Of a stretch of 5,852 nucleotides of DNA, positions 1 through 5,830 are shown piece after piece. The translations under genes and the position numbers were made by a program. The notes beneath the pieces were generated by a model. It worked only from the letters and a program-made list of their open reading frames with translations, was not told the DNA's origin and did not search any database. This DNA comes from Bacteroidales bacterium (lineage in GTDB: Bacteria > Bacteroidota > Bacteroidia > Bacteroidales > F082), in NCBI GenBank assembly GCA_029933565.1, contig JAOZNY010000187.1, forward strand, positions 1-5,852, in the 5' to 3' direction. Positions within the stretch are counted from its first letter, which is position 1; each line of letters begins with the position of its first letter.

Positions 1-1370
1 TCCTCTTCTCCTTAACCCTTTTTGCCCAACAAACTTCAATTAGAGATTTCGATTTAAAAAATTACAAAGCCCCGGATATTAAATATAGGACTTTGGATTT
101 GGGAACTTATTTATCGACAAGTGGGTATAGTGAATCCGCAAATGATAATGACAATAACTTCAATGGCAATGTTGTTATGGATTACTTTGAATATAGGAAT
201 TCAAAAAAGATTCAAAGCAGAAGCAATGCCTATTTTAGGGGCTCTTATTATTCGAGTTGGAGCAAGACTGATTCAGTTAAAACTACAAGTTCCAATCCAA
301 AACTTTTGCTTTCGTATGCTACCGAAACTAGATTCTACAATCAAAATAATGCTTTCTTTGGAATTCATGGCGACATTAAATATGAATATTCACCTTACTT
401 TAGTAAATCAGAAGATGAAACCTACAATTATCAATATCAGGAATTTTTGATAACCCCATACATTTCCGGAGGTAAAGGGCGGATTGAACCCATTGAAAGC
501 GCAAGGCAGGCAATGGATATTTTACTGGCCATTCAAAAGGAAAATCGTTTAAGCAAAACACCTGACAATTCCATGATTGATTCATTGGCTAGAGTTGCAA
601 ACCTAATTAGGTATAAACGTTTTTATGATTCGCGTTTTAAGAGGATTTATCAATTGGAAGAACTTGACAAATCCATGCAAAATATGGATCTGGTTGAAAC
701 TGCCGATATGGTTTATTTTGCCAACCTCAATGATATTTGGAATTTTGCACCTCAATTTAACCGTGGTACTGGGATACGTTATGAAGCAGGGGTTGTCCCA
801 ACATTATCGACGAATTATTATTATAATGAAGAAACGGATAGTTATCAAGCAAGAAAGCGTGACAATAAAGACTACGGTATTTATGGTTTCTTTTCGTTTA
901 ACAGAATGAAGCCTGTGAGTTATGCCTGGCAATCGGATATATTAATCGACTTCACATTTGGCTATGGTGTTAGTGACCAAATCTGGAAGAATGGTGAAGA
1001 CGTTGGCGAATATTATAATTCTTCGTTGAATGGTTTGCTTAGTGCAGGATGGGAATTTGGCTTTTATCCTAATACACGTACGCATGTTGGAATAGAACCT
1101 TACATTTCCTTTTCATACGATTACAACCTTGAAGAGAAAAACAAAGATGTTTATGGTTTGAATACTGGGTTTAGGTTCAATTCGTATTACTATGTTTCAC
1201 CAAGGCTTAGGGTTCAACTAACTGCTGGTTTTGCATACTTAGATAATTTCAATTATGATATTCCTGCCCCTTTCTGGAATAGAATAAATTACTACGATTT
1301 TAATTCCTCACAAATTGAAAAAGGGATAATATATAATTTTATGTTTAGTTTTAAGTATGCGATATTCTAG
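1..1370 (+). CDS. Outer-membrane beta-barrel-like protein, 5' end cut by window
   Basis: The frame is open from base 3 to the TAG at 1368-1370, and no in-frame stop separates it from the window edge. The first codons read LFSLTLFAQQ, the end of a signal peptide with a likely cut near FAQ. The true start therefore lies left of the window, and an in-frame TTG at 93 is not a start. The visible mature part is about 445 residues. It is rich in Tyr, Asn, Phe and alternating polar/aromatic strands and ends in FKYAIF, a terminal aromatic strand typical of outer-membrane barrels. A central block (about 468-745) differs: it looks helical and charged, opening with GGKGRIEPIESARQA and continuing with RYKRFYDSRFKRIYQLEELD, between two strand-rich halves. 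I recall similar GxGRIEP/RFYDSR blocks in uncharacterised Bacteroidota proteins, but cannot name a family. A porin or surface-transport role is only inferred. It converges on the phosphorylase gene with a 2-bp gap. Confidence 0.8.
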   Translation, partial: LFSLTLFAQQTSIRDFDLKNYKAPDIKYRTLDLGTYLSTSGYSESANDNDNNFNGNVVMDYFEYRNSKKIQSRSNAYFRGSYYSSWSKTDSVKTTSSNPKLLLSYATETRFYNQNNAFFGIHGDIKYEYSPYFSKSEDETYNYQYQEFLITPYISGGKGRIEPIESARQAMDILLAIQKENRLSKTPDNSMIDSLARVANLIRYKRFYDSRFKRIYQLEELDKSMQNMDLVETADMVYFANLNDIWNFAPQFNRGTGIRYEAGVVPTLSTNYYYNEETDSYQARKRDNKDYGIYGFFSFNRMKPVSYAWQSDILIDFTFGYGVSDQIWKNGEDVGEYYNSSLNGLLSAGWEFGFYPNTRTHVGIEPYISFSYDYNLEEKNKDVYGLNTGFRFNSYYYVSPRLRVQLTAGFAYLDNFNYDIPAPFWNRINYYDFNSSQIEKGIIYNFMFSFKYAIF

Positions 1371-1372
1371 AC

Positions 1373-2245
1373 TTAAACATCCAAAACCCTATCCAGCATA
1401 AGCTGAATTAGTTTATTCATGCTGGCATGGTAATCGGGGCTGAAACTTCCATTAACACGGTTGGCAATTATGTTGCAAACAGTTAGTGCTTCGTGGCCAA
1501 GCATGGCCGAAAGGGAATAAAGAGCAGAACATTCCATTTCAAAGTTAGTTACCTGATTGCTTCCATATTTAAATTTCTGAGCCCTGTCGATTATCGTATC
1601 ATCTTTTAATGGCAGCCGTAGTTTTCTTCCTTGCGGCGCGTAAAATCCGGGTGCAGTAAGTGTAATACCTTTTCTCAACCCAAACCCCATTTTCTCAAGC
1701 AACTGATCCGATGATTTAATTGCATAAGGTTTTGGAAAATCTTTATCCCAATCCATTTGATTTATGAAACTAGCGGTCATTTCCCTTTCCATAACAAAAG
1801 GACCATCTTCGTAAAAATATGCAAGCCCATCAAGCCCAATTGCAAATTCTGACACAACATATGAATCGACAACAGGAATGTCGTCTTGTAATGCTCCTGA
1901 AGTCCCTATGCGGATTAGGTTAAGGCTTGTAATTTCTTCTTTTGGTTTTTTTGTTTCAAAGTCAATATTAAAAACAGCATCAAGTTCTTTAACAACAATT
2001 TCAATATTATCGGTTCCCATTCCTGTGGAAAGAACAGATAGTCTTTTGCCTTTATAAGTTCCTGTAAAAGTATTTATTTCACGATTGCTGGTCTGGAATT
2101 CTATTTCATCGAAAAAGTCTGCAATAATTTTGGCTCTGGCTGGGTCGCCAACAAGAAATATAGTTTCTGCAACTTGACCTGGTTTAAGGTTAAGGTGGTA
2201 AACTGCTCCATGATGGTTTAATACAAGTTCGGTGGTATTGTTCAT
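1373..2245 (-). CDS. udp: Uridine phosphorylase / nucleoside phosphorylase family
   Basis: This is a cytosolic enzyme expected to split uridine (possibly other nucleosides) with phosphate into uracil and ribose-1-phosphate, in pyrimidine salvage. The 290-aa protein shows the PNP/UDP fold signatures in order: VGDPAR (32-37) and RIGTSG (112-117) for phosphate binding, STGMGT (73-78), FYAPQGR (201-207), and NFEMECSALYSL (234-245) for ribose binding. The Gln and Arg of PQGR correspond to the uracil-recognising Gln/Arg of Udp. The IIANR stretch near 259-263 matches the Udp VNR type rather than the SDH of purine phosphorylases, which favours uridine. It is somewhat longer than E. coli Udp (253 aa), as I recall for Bacteroidota members. 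The ATG at 2243-2245 is well placed, with a TAnnTTTG box about 20 bp upstream. It is transcribed divergently from cinA and converges on the upstream barrel gene. The family is near certain; the exact substrate is less so. Confidence 0.9.
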   Translation of the reverse strand: MNNTTELVLNHHGAVYHLNLKPGQVAETIFLVGDPARAKIIADFFDEIEFQTSNREINTFTGTYKGKRLSVLSTGMGTDNIEIVVKELDAVFNIDFETKKPKEEITSLNLIRIGTSGALQDDIPVVDSYVVSEFAIGLDGLAYFYEDGPFVMEREMTASFINQMDWDKDFPKPYAIKSSDQLLEKMGFGLRKGITLTAPGFYAPQGRKLRLPLKDDTIIDRAQKFKYGSNQVTNFEMECSALYSLSAMLGHEALTVCNIIANRVNGSFSPDYHASMNKLIQLMLDRVLDV

Positions 2246-2264
2246 GCTAATTTATTTAAGTTTG

Positions 2265-2272
2265 CAAATGTA
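2265..2272 (-). promoter_or_regulatory. Bacteroidota -7 promoter element for the phosphorylase gene
   Basis: On the minus strand this reads TACATTTG followed by CAAAC, matching the Bacteroidota primary-sigma -7 consensus TAnnTTTG. It lies about 20 bp before the phosphorylase ATG, implying a short leader. No clear -33 TTG/TTTG is visible at the usual spacing upstream, where the sequence is the octamer repeat tract, so the promoter may be weak or depend on other contacts. Confidence 0.5.
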
Positions 2273-2279
2273 GAAGAAA

Positions 2280-2325
2280 ATGGGAAATGGAGAATAGAAG
2301 AATGGAGTTATGGAGTATTGGGAAA
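2280..2325 (+). repeat. Degenerate ATGGAGTn octamer tract upstream of cinA
   Basis: The tract can be read as consecutive 7-8-bp units: ATGGGAA, ATGGAGA, ATAGAAGA, ATGGAGTT, ATGGAGTA, TTGGGAAA. It is almost free of C on this strand. It fills most of the 91-bp divergent gap between the phosphorylase and cinA, and the same octamer occurs immediately after cinA. Its function is unknown; it may be a decayed simple repeat or a dispersed intergenic repeat. Confidence 0.5.
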
Positions 2326-2336
2326 AATAATATTTG

Positions 2337-3575
2337 ATGAAAGCAGAAATAATTAGCATAGGCGATGAGTTGTTGATAGGGCAGGTGGTAAACACTAATG
2401 CTTCATGGATGGCGGAAGAACTTAACAAAGCAGGAATTCAGGTGGTACAAATAAGTTCGGTTTCCGATGAAGGTGAACATATTAAAGCAGCGGTAAATGA
2501 GGCAAGTGAGCGAGCTGATATTATTTTAATGACAGGAGGCTTAGGTCCAACGAAAGATGATATTACCAAAAAAGTGCTGATGGAGTATTTTGGTTCTAAA
2601 CCGGTTTTTCATGATGAAACTTTTGAACACATCAAGGGGCTTTTTAAAGTTAGAAATTATCCTGTTACCGAGGTAAATAAAATGCAAGCTGAAATTCCTG
2701 ATAATTGCATAGTTCTTCCTAACAGAGTTGGAACCGCAGTTGGCATGTGGTTTGAGCAGGATGACAAGGTATTTGTTTCCATGCCCGGAGTTCCTTTCGA
2801 GATGAAAACTCTGATGACGGAGCAGGTAATCCCTAAATTAAAAGATCGCTTTGGTACAACTTACATTGTCCACAAAACAATTATGACTATCGGAATTGGT
2901 GAATCAATGCTTGCTGCTAAAATTGAAGACTGGGTTGAACAATTGCCCGAAAATATTAAACTAGCCTATTTGCCACAACCGGGAATTGTGCGTTTGAGGC
3001 TCTCAGTTTCTGGTAACGAAGAAAAAATTTTGAAGGAAATTGTAGAACAGCAAAGTGATAAACTGTATAATTATGTGCCCAAAGCCATTTTTGGTTTCGA
3101 CGATATTAGTCTTGAAGAAGTTTTGGGAATTATCCTAAAGGAAAAGGGGCATACCGTTTCTACTGCCGAAAGTTGTACTGGCGGCTACATTGCACATCTG
3201 CTTACAAGCATTGCAGGTAGTTCTGAATACTTTTATGGTTCGGTGGTTTCCTACACCAACCAAGTAAAAGCAAATCAATTATCGGTTAGCAAAACAGATA
3301 TTGAAAAATATGGAGCAGTAAGTCAGCAGGTTGTTGAGCAGATGGCAACAGGAGTACGAGATTTATTGAAAACCGATTATTCAATGGCTACTTCAGGAAT
3401 TGCAGGCCCCGATGGAGGAACTAAAGAAAAACCTGTTGGCACGGTGTGGATTGCTATTGCCGGGCCAGAAGGTGTAAAATCTAAATTATTTCATTTTGGA
3501 GAACACCGTGGAAGGAATATCCGCCGCTCAGCATTAATGGCAATGAATATGTTAAGGATAGAATTGAGTAAATAA
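2337..3575 (+). CDS. cinA: CinA family nicotinamide-nucleotide amidase (full length)
   Basis: This cytosolic protein is expected to deamidate NMN to NaMN through its C-terminal domain (PncC activity), returning nicotinamide mononucleotide to NAD synthesis. The N-terminal MoCF-like domain (COG1058) has ADP-ribose pyrophosphatase activity in studied CinA proteins. At 412 aa it has the full two-domain length. Domain 1 spans about 1-170 with ISIGDELLIGQVVNTN (6-21), MTGGLGPTKDD (65-75) and MPGVPFEMKTLM (149-160). A linker domain runs to about 250. The CinA C domain (about 255-412) holds STAESCTGGY (275-284), GSVVSYTN (301-308) and TSGIAGPDGGT (352-362), including the expected catalytic Ser region. 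The start is the ATG at 2337, giving the family-typical MKAEIISIGDELLIG; a TTG just before it adds only one residue. No strong ribosome-binding site or -7 box is visible. Despite the competence-inducible name, nothing here indicates a role in DNA uptake. Confidence 0.96.
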   Translation: MKAEIISIGDELLIGQVVNTNASWMAEELNKAGIQVVQISSVSDEGEHIKAAVNEASERADIILMTGGLGPTKDDITKKVLMEYFGSKPVFHDETFEHIKGLFKVRNYPVTEVNKMQAEIPDNCIVLPNRVGTAVGMWFEQDDKVFVSMPGVPFEMKTLMTEQVIPKLKDRFGTTYIVHKTIMTIGIGESMLAAKIEDWVEQLPENIKLAYLPQPGIVRLRLSVSGNEEKILKEIVEQQSDKLYNYVPKAIFGFDDISLEEVLGIILKEKGHTVSTAESCTGGYIAHLLTSIAGSSEYFYGSVVSYTNQVKANQLSVSKTDIEKYGAVSQQVVEQMATGVRDLLKTDYSMATSGIAGPDGGTKEKPVGTVWIAIAGPEGVKSKLFHFGEHRGRNIRRSALMAMNMLRIELSK

Positions 3576-3599
3576 ATGGAGTGATGAAGTGATGGATGG
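3576..3599 (+). repeat. Three octamer units (ATGGAGTG type) directly after cinA
   Basis: Three adjacent octamers, ATGGAGTG, ATGAAGTG and ATGGATGG, begin at the base after the cinA stop codon. They match the units in the tract before cinA. They also form the left arm of an imperfect inverted repeat with 3654-3677. Confidence 0.6.
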
Positions 3600-3677
3600 A
3601 AAAATCAATCTGTCTTTTTTTGCTTAAAAAGTCGCATTTGCTAATTGAACTTACCATCCCTTATTCCACTATTCCTT
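3576..3677. terminator. Possible imperfect hairpin between convergent genes
   Basis: The arms 3576-3599 and 3654-3677 can pair over 24 positions: 16 Watson-Crick pairs, four G-U pairs when read as plus-strand RNA, and four mismatches. The innermost six, GGATGG with CCATCC, are perfect. The loop of about 54 bases contains a small AT-only stem (CTTTTT 3614-3619 with AAAAAG 3626-3631). It sits between cinA and the convergent barrel gene, where a terminator is expected, but there is no classic GC stem followed by a T run. It may equally be a by-product of two oppositely oriented repeat tracts. Confidence 0.3.
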
Positions 3678-3685
3678 ATTCCCCA
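3654..3685 (-). repeat. Degenerate octamer tract in inverted orientation
   Basis: Read on the minus strand this gives GGGGAATA, AGGAATAG, TGGAATAA and GGGATGG, purine-rich units related to the ATGGAGTn octamers found upstream and downstream of cinA but in opposite orientation. It ends about 8 bp beyond the stop codon of the adjacent minus-strand barrel gene. The relationship is degenerate and could be low-complexity convergence. Confidence 0.4.
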
Positions 3686-3693
3686 AAATAATT

Positions 3694-4398
3694 TCAAAAT
3701 GGGGTAATCGTTAAACCGATTGAGATAGGTGCCATATCGGGGCCAAGGTTTCGCTTAAATACACTCGAAATTTGGTAGTACCCATAAACACTAATAAATT
3801 TGTAACCTATTCTTAAAGTAGGTCCGTAAGAAAATTTCTCAAGTTGTCTTATATCTTTTGTCGTTTCATTTACGCCAACTCTGTTAGTATAGTCGTATTG
3901 GTTGCCATAATATTCTTCATATCTGTCGCCAACATATTTTTCTTTTGAATCGATTGCCCAGCCTGCTTTAAAACCAATTGTAGTTTTGAATCCATTTTTA
4001 AATCTTAATTTAAACTCAACAGGTAAATCAAGATAAACAAGGTTTACTTTACTTCTTTGGTAAATTACATCATCGGGTATTGGTGTGAAAGTAATTGTAT
4101 CTGCTTTAATATCGTCAATTCTTGAATTGGAATACATATTATGGCTTCTAACTCCAAGCCCTATGGAAAATGAGGTCAGGCTTTCTTCTCCACCCAATGG
4201 AAAATTGAACATTCCAAAAGCCGTTGCTCCCTGATGAATTGTGCGTAAATCAATATTGTCGGGGGCACCTACCCAAATATCTGTAAATACGTCAGCACCT
4301 ACTGTAAACTTTTTCTTAATAGACTCGCTAAGTCCCTGAGAATAAACACTATTGCCAATAAAAAGTGATATTATTAAAAGAATTGATATTTTTTTCAT
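3694..4398 (-). CDS. Secreted outer-membrane beta-barrel-like protein, uncharacterised
   Basis: The 234-aa product begins MKKISILLIISLFIGNSVYSQG: two lysines, a hydrophobic core, and a probable signal-peptidase cut after VYS or SQ, as is common in Bacteroidota secreted proteins. The remainder has repeated amphipathic strands (for example FSIGLGVRSHNMY, VNLVYLDLPVEFKLRF, FKTTIGFKAGWAID, SYGPTLRIGYKFISVYGYYQ) and ends LTITPF with a terminal Phe, as in small outer-membrane barrels of the PorT/OMP_b-brl type. That family placement is inferred from composition and pattern, and the ligand or role is unknown. An in-frame ATG at 4452 would add 18 residues in front of the signal peptide and overlap the upstream thioredoxin gene. 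The ATG at 4398 is preferred because it gives a proper signal peptide and has a TAnnTTTG box 15 bp upstream. The gene is 34 bp downstream of the thioredoxin gene and may be read both from its own promoter and by read-through. Confidence 0.8.
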   Translation of the reverse strand: MKKISILLIISLFIGNSVYSQGLSESIKKKFTVGADVFTDIWVGAPDNIDLRTIHQGATAFGMFNFPLGGEESLTSFSIGLGVRSHNMYSNSRIDDIKADTITFTPIPDDVIYQRSKVNLVYLDLPVEFKLRFKNGFKTTIGFKAGWAIDSKEKYVGDRYEEYYGNQYDYTNRVGVNETTKDIRQLEKFSYGPTLRIGYKFISVYGYYQISSVFKRNLGPDMAPISIGLTITPF

Positions 4399-4413
4399 TT
4401 GTAAATTTTTTTG

Positions 4414-4421
4414 CAAAGATA
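4414..4421 (-). promoter_or_regulatory. Bacteroidota -7 promoter element for the barrel gene
   Basis: The minus strand reads TATCTTTG followed by CAAAA, a full match to TAnnTTTG. It lies in the short gap after the thioredoxin stop codon and 15 bp before the chosen ATG. It supports that start and suggests the barrel gene can be transcribed independently. No clear -33 TTG is visible upstream, where the sequence is the 3' end of the thioredoxin gene. Confidence 0.55.
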
Positions 4422-4432
4422 ATAATGATGAC

Positions 4433-5041
4433 TTAGTTTTGTAATAAGCCATCTAATAAGTTATTCATTTTCGAAGAATTCCAGCGTGCAGCGCCTTTTT
4501 TGCTGACAACAACTTTGCCTTCGGTGGAAATTACAAAAGTAGCAGGGATACTCTGTGTAATAAAATCTGATGGTGTGTTTCGTGAATAATAAAAGTCCAA
4601 ATCCTGATAACCCTTTTTTTCAGCAAATGCTTTTATGGTAGCAGGACTCTCATTACTTAGTATTACAAAACTTACCTTATCAGAATATTTCCCGTGTAAA
4701 TCCTTTATGCTTGGCATTTCGGCAATACAAGGTGGACACCATGTTGCCCATAGATTTAAAAAAACAGGTTTATTGTTAAGTTCAGCAAATGTGAATTCGT
4801 TTCCCTCCATATCGTAGAGAACCCAGTTTTTCGTTTCCTGATTTATAGTAAACTGTTCATCAACATCAAGAGTTGATGGTGGTAGCGAAGTGAGTTTTAT
4901 GAAAAAAGAAGATACATTAGTCCTTGTTCCGGGATTTACCAGAAGTGCTACCAAGACAACAAAGATAATGTCGGTAACAATCCCAAAAGTGGATTTCTTT
5001 TTAAAATAATTTTTAAAATATTGTTTTGGATTAAAGGCCAT
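4433..5041 (-). CDS. Membrane-anchored TlpA/ResA-like thioredoxin-fold protein
   Basis: The 202-aa protein has a lysine-rich N-terminus (FKKK, 13-16), one hydrophobic segment (about 19-36, GIVTDIIFVVLVALLV) acting as an uncleaved anchor, and a thioredoxin domain (about 63-200) on the periplasmic side. The redox motif WCPPC is at 101-105 in the setting FLNLWATWCPPC, and the cis-proline loop is SIPATFVI (164-171). This arrangement is that of TlpA/ResA-type thiol-disulfide oxidoreductases, which reduce periplasmic disulfides, for instance in cytochrome c maturation or for secreted proteins; the actual client here is unknown. The start is the ATG at 5041; a TTG one codon earlier is not preferred. 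It lies 10 bp downstream of the 141-aa protein gene, so the two are very likely co-transcribed. No AhpC-type peroxidatic pattern is seen, so a peroxiredoxin is unlikely. Confidence 0.9.
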   Translation of the reverse strand: MAFNPKQYFKNYFKKKSTFGIVTDIIFVVLVALLVNPGTRTNVSSFFIKLTSLPPSTLDVDEQFTINQETKNWVLYDMEGNEFTFAELNNKPVFLNLWATWCPPCIAEMPSIKDLHGKYSDKVSFVILSNESPATIKAFAEKKGYQDLDFYYSRNTPSDFITQSIPATFVISTEGKVVVSKKGAARWNSSKMNNLLDGLLQN

Positions 5042-5051
5042 CAAAGTTTAA

Positions 5052-5477
5052 TTAAAGATTAGACCTTTTGTCGAGCAACTTATTTACCTGCTCTTCTGTA
5101 AGACCTGGTTTCTTCAACATTTCATCAATTTTTTCCCTTTCGGTTTTACCCGCTATTTGTTGCAGTTCTGTTTCTATTTGTGGTTCTTCAATTACTTCTG
5201 CCTCTTCTGCTACATTTAAGAAATCATCTTCTCCTACTTCTTCCCTCAACTGCTTTACAAGTGTACGAACCATTTCCTTAACAGAATCGCCATACTGACC
5301 TTGCAATTGGTACATTAACTGATCCTTCATGCCTTCATAATTTGAAAAGAAAAATTCAAATTGCTTTAGCATGCCCGTATTAAGCCCGGGTACATCGTCG
5401 ATGGATTTGTCCTTTATCAGTTTGTTGAACAAACGGAAAAGTTCATCTAAATCCTTTTTAAAACTTTCATCTTCCAT
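5052..5477 (-). CDS. Uncharacterised 141-aa charged helical protein
   Basis: I do not recognise this family. The protein has no signal peptide, membrane segment or cysteines, so it is probably cytosolic. It is strongly charged and predicted helical throughout: an N-terminal part (1-83) with FKKDLDELFRLFNKLIKD, a PGLNTGMLKQFEFFFSNYEGMKDQL segment and KEMVRTLVKQLREEVGEDD; an acidic linker (about 84-103, AEEAEVIEEPQIETEL); and a C-terminal helical hairpin (KIDEMLKKPGLTEEQVNKLLDKR). The acidic stretch suggests a flexible hinge between two helical modules. The ATG at 5477 is supported by a well-formed promoter just upstream. It is the first gene of the minus-strand cluster, 10 bp before the thioredoxin, so it may have a related envelope or redox role, but nothing in its sequence shows this. 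The coding call is firm because of the promoter, length and tight spacing. Confidence 0.85.
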   Translation of the reverse strand: MEDESFKKDLDELFRLFNKLIKDKSIDDVPGLNTGMLKQFEFFFSNYEGMKDQLMYQLQGQYGDSVKEMVRTLVKQLREEVGEDDFLNVAEEAEVIEEPQIETELQQIAGKTEREKIDEMLKKPGLTEEQVNKLLDKRSNL

Positions 5478-5484
5478 ATCGCTG

Positions 5485-5513
5485 CAAAATTAATAATAAT
5501 TTATGCATTCAAA
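5485..5513 (-). promoter_or_regulatory. Complete Bacteroidota promoter for the three-gene minus-strand cluster
   Basis: The minus strand has TTTG (5510-5513) as the -33 element, a 17-bp spacer, and TAATTTTG (5485-5492) as the -7 element, matching TTTG-N17-TAnnTTTG. The -7 box ends 7 bp from the start codon of the 141-aa protein, so the transcript would have almost no leader. It is the best promoter in the window and the likely driver of the 141-aa protein and the thioredoxin. Confidence 0.65.
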
Positions 5514-5569
5514 TTCCGTACCATTGTTAAATATTCTGAAAAATTGGCGTAAGCCCTTGCCATGAGTTA
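5514..5569. other. Intergenic segment without recognisable features
   Basis: These 56 bp separate the cluster promoter from the palindromic repeat array. No coding frame, RNA gene or clear regulatory site is visible. A very short imperfect dyad (TGGC...GCCA around 5544-5561) is too weak to call. The whole stretch from 5478 to the right edge, 375 bp, contains no gene. Confidence 0.5.
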
Positions 5570-5589
5570 CCCTCGACTTTAGTCGGGGG
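5570..5589 (+). repeat. Hairpin 1 of the repeat array (CCCTCGAC-TTTA-GTCGGGGG)
   Basis: An 8-bp stem with one T-G wobble closes a four-base TTTA loop. It is the only complete copy of this hairpin in the array and forms its left boundary. The right arm is repeated at 5699-5706 as GTCGAGGG, which would pair perfectly with this left arm, so the wobble is probably a later change. Confidence 0.65.
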
Positions 5590-5691
5590 AAATTAACAGT
5601 CAGGATTTCTAGCTAATTGTTTTATGAGGTGGAGTTCAATCTTTATTTTGGTTGTTGAGGGGCTAAGTTACAAACTTAGCCCAGAGGGGTG
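5575..5691. repeat. 117-bp tandem repeat, unit A
   Basis: First full unit, from GACTTTAGTCG to the base before the next GACTTTAGTCG. By eye it differs from unit B at about nine positions plus one or two single-base indels, roughly 90% identity. The middle segment TTTCTAGCTAATTG continuing to GAGGTGGAGT is identical between the two units. Confidence 0.8.
5660..5682 (+). repeat. Hairpin 2, perfect copy, in unit A
   Basis: GGGCTAAGTT and AACTTAGCCC form a perfect 10-bp stem around a three-base ACA loop. It is the strongest hairpin in the window. It is not followed by a T run, so a rho-independent terminator is not indicated. Confidence 0.8.
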
Positions 5692-5808
5692 GACTTTAGT
5701 CGAGGGAAATTAACAGTCATAATTTCTAGCTAATTGTTTTATGAGGTGGAGTCCGATCTTTTTTTTGGTTGTTGAGGGCTAAGTTAGAAACTTAACCTAG
5801 AGGGTGGG
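5692..5808. repeat. 117-bp tandem repeat, unit B
   Basis: Second full unit. It keeps the right arm GTCGAGGG of hairpin 1 but lacks the left arm, because the preceding bases are the GAGGGGTG tail of unit A. A run of eight T follows a C at 5758 where unit A has TTTATTTT. Confidence 0.8.
5776..5798 (+). repeat. Hairpin 2, decayed copy, in unit B
   Basis: GGGCTAAGTT and AACTTAACCT around an AGA loop: eight of ten positions still pair by Watson-Crick, with one C-A mismatch and one G-T wobble at the base of the stem. The loop also differs from the ACA of the other copies. Confidence 0.65.
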
Positions 5809-5830
5809 GACTAAGTTACAAACTTAGCCC
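5808..5830 (+). repeat. Hairpin 2, third copy (truncated unit)
   Basis: CTAAGTT (5811-5817) and AACTTAG (5821-5827) pair perfectly around ACA. An A-C mismatch and two further G-C pairs extend the stem. The 25 bases from 5811 to 5835 are identical to those at 5663-5687 in unit A, so this copy is closer to unit A than to its neighbour unit B. The hairpin-1 part and the 70-bp spacer are missing. Confidence 0.7.

Noticed and set aside
93..95. TTG as start of the first plus-strand gene
   Set aside because: The same frame is open upstream to the window edge and encodes the end of a signal peptide (LFSLTLFAQQ), so translation starts outside the window.
121..909. Open frames 121-450 and 625-909 (+) and 400-585 (-) inside the first gene
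   Set aside because: They overlap a long, well-supported coding frame, have no recognisable domains, and look like by-products of its base composition.
2329..2336. AATATTTG immediately before the cinA ATG as a -7 promoter box
   Set aside because: The first position of TAnnTTTG is wrong, and it abuts the start codon, leaving no transcript leader.
2337..3575. CinA as evidence of a natural competence locus
   Set aside because: The gene name comes from streptococcal competence; the protein here fits the housekeeping NMN amidase role and no com genes are adjacent.
3614..3631. Rho-independent terminator with CTTTTT/AAAAAG stem
   Set aside because: The stem is only six bases with five A-T pairs and no GC-rich base; too weak to call alone.
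4399..4452. Upstream ATG extending the barrel protein by 18 residues
   Set aside because: It would overlap the thioredoxin gene, put a non-hydrophobic leader before a clear signal peptide, and include the -7 promoter element inside the coding region.
4635..5298. Plus-strand open frames 4635-4817 and 5068-5298
   Set aside because: Both lie antisense within the thioredoxin and the 141-aa protein genes; the second is Ser-rich in the manner of an antisense reading of Glu/Asp/Lys-rich helices.
5660..5682. Perfect 10-bp hairpin as a transcription terminator
   Set aside because: No T run follows on either strand, and the hairpin is part of a repeated element lying upstream of the minus-strand cluster promoter.
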